A stretch of 38,356 nt of DNA, from positions 1 to 38,356 of the forward strand of contig JASGCJ010000006.1 in assembly GCA_030054195.1 (NCBI GenBank). The letters run 5' to 3'. The position numbers and the translations under genes were made by a program. The notes beneath the pieces are model-generated. The model was not told where the DNA came from, did no database searches, and worked only from the letters and a program-made list of their open reading frames with translations. Positions 33,538 through 38,356 of the stretch are shown here, in pieces. Origin of the DNA: Minisyncoccota bacterium (GTDB taxonomy: Bacteria; Verrucomicrobiota; Verrucomicrobiia; Methylacidiphilales; Verrucolacustridaceae). Numbering within the stretch: position 1 is the stretch's first letter; each line of letters starts with the position of its first letter.

Positions 33538-34778
33538 AGCCAATTTGTCACAGCTAAGCTGTCCCTCAACCGGGGATCCCGTGCTGGAAAGATCGAGCCT
33601 TTGGAAAGCAACCAAAGGATCGTATGTCCGAGGATTCCTAGTACGCCTACCAGAGTCAGAAGGTCTAAGAGGTGAGGATGGAAGCCCGTTGTGGCTGCCA
33701 CGTGACCCGCATGGCGTGATTCTTGTAACTGTAGATTCGGCATAATAATCCAGTAGATATCCACGCAGTGCATTGCGACGACCCAAACCGCAGTCGTGCA
33801 AAGCCTCCAACTCGTTCTCTTTGCGGGTTGGGTTAAAAGAAGAAGAAACGGAATAAAGAAGTGACCTACGACGAGAAAAACAGAGAACCAGAACCAACTC
33901 CCGGTATTTCGATAGACGAAGAACCATGTTTCCTCGGGTATATTAGCGTACCACTGGAGAAAGTACTGGCTGAAGGAGATGTAGCCCCAGAACGTTGTGA
34001 ATGCAAAAAGGAGCATTCCCATAATATGGTTATGTTCAACGGTAAATAGACCTTTGAGGTGTCCAGTGCGGACCAAGCCATTTGTAATAAGAATCAGAAT
34101 GGCCATCGAGGATTGCGCGCATCCTGCAAAAAGATAAACCCCCCACATAGTTGAGTACCAGTGATGGTCTAAGGACATAAGCCAATCAAACCCTGCAAAA
34201 GTTAGGCAGAGAACGAAGAGAGGAATAAAACCATACGCAGTGTGGCGAAGTCTTAAGGTGATGCGGGGATCACCATCTTCGTCCTGGCGCATGGAGAGGT
34301 TTCTGTAAAGGAGCCCCGCCAAGGAGAAGAAGAGTAGATAGAATCCACACCGAATGTAGAAGAAGGGCTCATTCAGGAAGGGGCTCTTCCACGCCAAGAG
34401 AGGATCGGTGGAAAGGTCTGTTGTCATCCAGTGCCATAATTCTTTTGAAAAAAGAAAGATGATCGGGAGAAATAGAAGAAGGAGAACTGGGAAGCATGAA
34501 GCAATAGACTCAAGAATTCTTCGCATAAGAACAGACCAGTCTGCGTCGAGAGCATGATGCAGAAGGGTCCAGAATAGGGCCCCCGCACAGATCGTGAATC
34601 CAACAGTGAACGCAAAAAGATAGGAGAAGGCCAACTGCATGGGGTTACTGATCCAGCCCCAAATAAAAGCGGAAAGGAGTCCTATGATACCCACGGCAGG
34701 AAGTAGGACGGGTAAGATGCCGAGACTTTCAAGTCGTAGCTTCTCCGCAGAGGGAAGAGGGGTAGGAGAGTGACTCAT
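33534..34778 (-). CDS. actF: ACIII subunit ActF (NrfD-like quinol-site membrane protein)
   Basis: Second polytopic subunit of alternative complex III, a quinol:cytochrome c (or acceptor) oxidoreductase that replaces the bc1 complex. The 414-aa protein has about ten helices. Family features include FTVGFTICAGALFWTLLHHAL, the segment FAGFDWLMSLDHHWYSTMWG, and VEHNHIMGMLLFAFTTFWGYISFSQY. The segment MHCVDIYWIIMPNL near the C-terminus is also typical. It overlaps actE and the following small gene by four bases each. No actG gene is present. Confidence 0.93.
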   Translation of the reverse strand: MSHSPTPLPSAEKLRLESLGILPVLLPAVGIIGLLSAFIWGWISNPMQLAFSYLFAFTVGFTICAGALFWTLLHHALDADWSVLMRRILESIASCFPVLLLLFLPIIFLFSKELWHWMTTDLSTDPLLAWKSPFLNEPFFYIRCGFYLLFFSLAGLLYRNLSMRQDEDGDPRITLRLRHTAYGFIPLFVLCLTFAGFDWLMSLDHHWYSTMWGVYLFAGCAQSSMAILILITNGLVRTGHLKGLFTVEHNHIMGMLLFAFTTFWGYISFSQYFLQWYANIPEETWFFVYRNTGSWFWFSVFLVVGHFFIPFLLLLTQPAKRTSWRLCTTAVWVVAMHCVDIYWIIMPNLQLQESRHAGHVAATTGFHPHLLDLLTLVGVLGILGHTILWLLSKGSIFPARDPRLRDSLAVTNWL

Positions 34779-35395
34779 GGCTTATTTCCTGTTGCTGCAA
34801 CATCTGGGGGAAGGAGTGCAGCCGGTGCATTTTGAGCAAGTTGCAGCGCCCGTATATAGGCAATGATCGCCCAACGATCCTCCACATCGATGTGGTGGTA
34901 TGGCCCCATCTGGCCTTTTCCATGGGTGATTGTGTTGAAGATCTCGCCGTCCGCCATCTCCCTGTATTTGTCCAAGTGGTAACTCGCAGCTCCGACCAGG
35001 CCATACTGGGATGTGATGCCATTTCCTGCTCCCGTCGCTCCGTGGCAAACTTGGCAGTTGATCTGATATCTTTCCTGACCGCGAGAAAGCAGCTTCCGAT
35101 CTACTGTGACAGGAATTCCGGTGCCCCACATATTTCCCATCTTTCCTGTCAGCCGATACGGCTGATCTGTCGCAATATGAAATGGAATCGTTCCGTAGGG
35201 TGGTACACGGTCAACCCTCCCTTCGGTGAAAATAGGCGAAGGAGTTTGTGATTTATATTTTGGCTGGCGATCCATGTCAGGAAAAATTTCGATTGGGGTT
35301 CGTTGAGTGAAATCCCCGCGGAACCCGGCAATTGCCACAATGGCAAGGCCGATGGCTCCAAAGATTGCGAGGAAGGTGCGGATGAAACCCTTCAT
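34775..35395 (-). CDS. actE: ACIII subunit ActE (mono-haem cytochrome c)
   Basis: Mono-haem cytochrome c of alternative complex III, 206 aa. An N-terminal helix (about 7-25) anchors or exports it. The ActE-type entry IEIFPDMDRQPKYKSQ and VPPYGTI precede the haem site CQVCH (Cys114, Cys117, His118). Met163 in GKGQMGPYHH is the likely axial ligand. It passes electrons from the Fe-S and multihaem part of the complex to an acceptor. The gene overlaps actD and actF by four bases each. Confidence 0.94.
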   Translation of the reverse strand: MKGFIRTFLAIFGAIGLAIVAIAGFRGDFTQRTPIEIFPDMDRQPKYKSQTPSPIFTEGRVDRVPPYGTIPFHIATDQPYRLTGKMGNMWGTGIPVTVDRKLLSRGQERYQINCQVCHGATGAGNGITSQYGLVGAASYHLDKYREMADGEIFNTITHGKGQMGPYHHIDVEDRWAIIAYIRALQLAQNAPAALLPPDVAATGNKP

Positions 35396-35979
35396 GCGAT
35401 TCCCTCCGCTCGTACGGGATGTGGATCCTCTTCAGGGTCCTGATAAATCTCGGTAATATGAGTTCCGCCCATTCCCTGAAGGAGTTGACGGCTCGCGGTA
35501 GGATCGAACTTGGGATCTGTGACCTCGAGAACAAGGAAAAATCCATCATCCGTTGCACGCTGGAATCGGTCCCAATTAAACACGGGATGGTGAAGACGGG
35601 GAAGGAGAGTTAATAGAAGCAGACCCAAAACAGTTCCAAAAGCAGTCAAGAGGATGGTCAGCTCAAAAAAGATAGGTAGGGATGGCTCGAGGGCAAAGTA
35701 GGGTTTTCCTTGGACGATGAGTGGGTAGTTCAACGCAGAGGTGTAATAAATCAGTACAAAGCCTGTGGTTAGTCCGGTAAATCCTCCGATAAGAGAAAAA
35801 AGGGAGACGCGGGACCGTTTGAATCCCATCGCATGATCCATTCCGTGAATCGGGAAAGGGGAGTAGACGTCCCATTTCTTGAATCCATGAGCATAGATCT
35901 TTTTCGCGGCCTCTAAGAGGCCGGCTGCGGAGGAGAATTCGGCTCCCAACCCGTAAAGTGTTTTTGTTGCGTGATTCAT
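35392..35979 (-). CDS. actD: ACIII subunit ActD (DUF3341)
   Basis: Two-helix membrane subunit of alternative complex III, 195 aa. DUF3341 features are [21 protein letters not shown], then [16 protein letters not shown], two helices at about 60-80 and 102-125, and the segment [22 protein letters not shown]. It ends with a short soluble tail. It contains no cofactor motif. It overlaps actC and actE by four bases each (ATGA). Confidence 0.94.
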   Translation of the reverse strand: MNHATKTLYGLGAEFSSAAGLLEAAKKIYAHGFKKWDVYSPFPIHGMDHAMGFKRSRVSLFSLIGGFTGLTTGFVLIYYTSALNYPLIVQGKPYFALEPSLPIFFELTILLTAFGTVLGLLLLTLLPRLHHPVFNWDRFQRATDDGFFLVLEVTDPKFDPTASRQLLQGMGGTHITEIYQDPEEDPHPVRAEGIA

Positions 35980-37439
35980 GCGTGAACTCGGGTGCCTAGG
36001 GATGGGTCAGAGTGCGAGGAGTGATTTAGGGATGTGGAGTGGTCCTCAGCGTGTGGATCTGCTTGAGGAGTGATCCCCTTGACTTCGAACATATTGATGA
36101 TGGGCAGGAATCGAACAAAGAGGAGGAAGAGAAAATTAAACAGCCCGATCGTCCCGATAAAAAGGGTGATATCAACCCAAGTGGGGGAGAAGTAACCCCA
36201 GGAAGAAGGAAGGAAATCTCGGTGAATGGAGGTGACAATAATTACGAAACGCTCGAACCACATTCCGGTATTGGGAAACATGACGATCGCAAGAACGACC
36301 CACGGATTCTGACGGCAGTACTTGAACCAGAACAGTTGGGGTGCGGCTACGTTGCAGGTGATCATTGCCCAATACGCCCACCAGTAAGGACCGAACGCAC
36401 GGTTCGTGAAAGCATAGATCTCAAACGGGTTTCCACTATACCACGCGATGAAAAACTCCATCGAGTACGCGTATCCGACGAGAGATCCTGTCAGAAGAAT
36501 GATTTTGCACATATTGTCGATGTGTTTGTCAGTCACAAGATCATGAAGCTTGTAGATCTCACGGAATGGAATCAGGAGTGTGAGAACCATGGCAAAACCA
36601 CCAAAGATTGCGCCCGCCACGAAGTAGGGAGGGAAGATCGTGGTGTGCCAACCAGGCACGATCGATGTAGCGAAGTCGAAGGACACAACGCTGTGGACAG
36701 AGAGTACGAGCGGAGTCGATATGCCTGCTAAAATTAGGTAAGTTTTTTCGTAGTGAGTCCAGTGACGATTGGACCCGCGCCAACCCAGCGCAAGAAGGCC
36801 ATAGGCCATTTGACGAAGGCGGGTTGTGGCGCGATCACGAAGAGAGGCAAGGTCTGGAATGAGTCCTAGATACCAAAAAATGAGAGAAACTGTGAAGTAG
36901 GTGGACACCGCAAAGACGTCCCATAAAAGTGGGCTTCGGAAGTTTTGCCAGATCGCATTCGCATTCGGGACAGGGGCCAGAAACCATGCCATCCAGACCC
37001 TACCGACGTGAAAGGCGGGGAAGATTCCTGCGCAGATAACGGCAAAAATTGTCATCGCTTCGGCTGAGCGGTTGATGGAAGTCCGCCACTTTTGGCGCGT
37101 AAGAAAGAGAATGGCGGAAATGAGGGTTCCTGCGTGACCAATTCCGATCCAGAAAACGAAGTTTGTAATATCCCAAGCCCAGCACACCGGAACATTGAGT
37201 CCCCAGACGCCGACTCCTGTGGAGACAAGATAGGTCAGCATTGCCGGAACTAGGGCGGCCATCGCTCCGAAAGTAATAGTCAGAATCCACCACCACTTGG
37301 GGGCGCGTTCTTCGACAATTTGGCAAACGTGTTGAGTGATCCAAGAAAGCGGTCGATGGTTGGAGACAAGCGGGCGCCTCTCTAGATAGTCAGCAGCCTT
37401 GACGAATGCGGCTTGAGCTGAAGAGTCGGACGATCTCAT
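35976..37439 (-). CDS. actC: ACIII subunit ActC (NrfD-like membrane protein)
   Basis: Polytopic quinol-binding subunit of alternative complex III, 487 aa, with about ten helices. Recognisable blocks are [27 protein letters not shown], the segment [49 protein letters not shown] read in parts, and [23 protein letters not shown]. The C-terminal tail is His/Ser-rich. Overlaps of four bases with actB before and actD after indicate co-translation. Its similarity to NrfD/PsrC supports quinol oxidation in the membrane. Confidence 0.95.
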   Translation of the reverse strand: MRSSDSSAQAAFVKAADYLERRPLVSNHRPLSWITQHVCQIVEERAPKWWWILTITFGAMAALVPAMLTYLVSTGVGVWGLNVPVCWAWDITNFVFWIGIGHAGTLISAILFLTRQKWRTSINRSAEAMTIFAVICAGIFPAFHVGRVWMAWFLAPVPNANAIWQNFRSPLLWDVFAVSTYFTVSLIFWYLGLIPDLASLRDRATTRLRQMAYGLLALGWRGSNRHWTHYEKTYLILAGISTPLVLSVHSVVSFDFATSIVPGWHTTIFPPYFVAGAIFGGFAMVLTLLIPFREIYKLHDLVTDKHIDNMCKIILLTGSLVGYAYSMEFFIAWYSGNPFEIYAFTNRAFGPYWWAYWAMITCNVAAPQLFWFKYCRQNPWVVLAIVMFPNTGMWFERFVIIVTSIHRDFLPSSWGYFSPTWVDITLFIGTIGLFNFLFLLFVRFLPIINMFEVKGITPQADPHAEDHSTSLNHSSHSDPSLGTRVHA

Positions 37440-38356
37440 TTATGTCCTCCCTCGTTCTTATGGGATGAGGACTCCTGGTTATTGTGAGTTGTCTCGGCGT
37501 GTGATTCCCCGTGACCGTGAGGGGTATTGTAAGACGTCTTTGCTCCTGGCATGGCAGGATTCGGATTTCGGATTCGACCTAAGTAGGTAAGGCGAGGCCG
37601 AACATTTAGATATTCAAGGAGCGAGTAGTTTTGCGGAAGGGCGCGTTGCTGTGTGACTTCGGAGGATTCGTCTAAAAGGTCTCCAAAGACAATCGCTTCG
37701 GCTGGGCAAGCCTGTTGGCAGGCGGTTTTCAGTGTTCCTTTAGGGATTTTTAAATCGGCTGAATCGCGGGCACGTACCCGAGCGGTAATCTTTGCATCCT
37801 CAATCCTTTGAACGCAAAAGGTGCACTTCTCCATCACCCCACGCATACGGACCGTGACGTTTGGATTCTTTTGGAGCTTGATGGTCTCCTCAGTGCCTTT
37901 AGGCGCCAAAGGACCCCAGTAGAGCTTGTCCAAAGCCCTTTGATTGTAATCAAAGAAGTTGAATCGACGGACTTTGTATGGACAGTTGTTCGCGCAGTAG
38001 CGGGTTCCAATGCAACGATTGTAGGCCATCACGTTGAGGCCTTCTTCGTTGTGGACGGTCGCGTTTACAGGACAAACCGTTTCACAGGGGGCATTTTCGC
38101 ACTGCATGCAGGCGATAGGTTGTGACACGGACTCGGGTGCATCGGGTTCGCCCGTAAAGTAACGGTCCACACGAATCCAGTGCATTTCTCGGCCTTTCAT
38201 CACCTGATCTTTTCCAACGATGGGAATATTGTTCTCTGCCGTGCAGGCGGTGACGCACGCATTGCATCCCGTGCAAGTAGACAGATCGACCACCATGGCC
38301 CACTGATGTTGGCCATCGAGTTTTGGATTTGGGTAGAAACTCTGATTCTTTGGAAT
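37436..38356 (-). CDS. actB: ACIII subunit ActB, Fe-S domain (5' partial)
   Basis: C-terminal iron-sulfur part of ActB, continuing past the window edge. The frame stays open up to base 38356 ([20 protein letters not shown] precedes the first visible Met), so ATG 38296 is not the start. The molybdopterin-enzyme-like N-terminal domain lies outside. Four Cys clusters are visible: [38 protein letters not shown] and CTFCVQR with CQQACP. They are typical of [4Fe-4S]/[3Fe-4S] ferredoxin-type subunits. The tail is rich in His, Ser and Glu. ActB relays electrons between the quinol site and the cytochromes c. It overlaps actC by four bases. Confidence 0.95.
   Translation of the reverse strand: MPKNQSFYPNPKLDGQHQWAMVVDLSTCTGCNACVTACTAENNIPIVGKDQVMKGREMHWIRVDRYFTGEPDAPESVSQPIACMQCENAPCETVCPVNATVHNEEGLNVMAYNRCIGTRYCANNCPYKVRRFNFFDYNQRALDKLYWGPLAPKGTEETIKLQKNPNVTVRMRGVMEKCTFCVQRIEDAKITARVRARDSADLKIPKGTLKTACQQACPAEAIVFGDLLDESSEVTQQRALPQNYSLLEYLNVRPRLTYLGRIRNPNPAMPGAKTSYNTPHGHGESHAETTHNNQESSSHKNEGGHK

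Noticed and set aside
33538-33927. N-terminal extension of the small ACIII-operon protein
   Set aside because: The 130 extra codons lie inside actF in another frame; ATG 33537 with its ATGA overlap precedes a proper membrane helix.
36039-36731. A 230-codon open frame on the + strand opposite actC
   Set aside because: Highly charged, no recognisable motif, and lies fully within the clear actC gene.

Overview
The window reads as a compact Gram-negative chromosome segment, most likely from Verrucomicrobiota or a close PVC relative. This placement is inference. It rests on a complete Kdo/heptose/LPS-export block, an alternative complex III (ACIII) respiratory operon, and a MurA with Asp in place of the catalytic Cys, as in Chlamydiae. 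No tRNA, rRNA, CRISPR array, insertion sequence or prophage was seen. Genes are packed tightly, and most same-strand neighbours overlap by a few bases (ATGA, TAATG or CTGA junctions).

Layout. (1) 1-3573, + strand: a truncated Wzc-like chain-length/tyrosine kinase, a Wza-like export protein, then nadD and rsfS, all overlapping. (2) 3602-6504, - strand: an M50-like membrane protease, a PTS IIA-like protein and argS. rpsT diverges from this group. (3) 6773-8349: ispE and pyrF, divergent. (4) 8375-14691, - strand: an eight-gene chain rfaE1-gmhB-kdsB-pyrG-kdsA-lptC-lptA-lptB in which every junction overlaps. It makes heptose and Kdo precursors, supplies CTP for CMP-Kdo, and builds part of the LPS export machine. 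(5) 14933-17055: a HisK-like PHP phosphatase and murA, convergent. (6) 17154-30244: a surface-glycan region with two GT2 domains, two methyltransferases, RmlC- and RmlD-like deoxysugar enzymes, a DegT aminotransferase and three large membrane glycosyltransferases. One of these is a YfhO-GT2 fusion and one a DUF2723-TPR protein. (7) 30355-38356, - strand: ACIII genes actB (partial), C, D, E and F, then a small anchored protein and three cbb3-oxidase-like genes (CcoN-like, CcoO-like, mono-haem cytochrome c).

The most unusual content is at the end of the ACIII operon. The CcoN-like protein aligns well with cbb3 oxidase subunit I, yet all six haem/copper histidines are replaced. Its CcoO-like partner keeps CxxCH but has Cys where the axial Met is expected, and an Asn-Met-Pro reading survives out of frame at the same spot. 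Together with ACIII this looks like a cofactor-poor pseudo-oxidase scaffold carrying cytochromes c, not an oxidase. Other points of interest are the YfhO-GT2 fusion coupled to a DUF2723 protein (a candidate surface O-glycosylation module), two genes (nadD, lptB) that appear to start with CTG inside the previous gene's CTGA stop, and a MurA predicted to be fosfomycin-insensitive.

All family assignments come from reading motifs and remembered family patterns. No database search was run.
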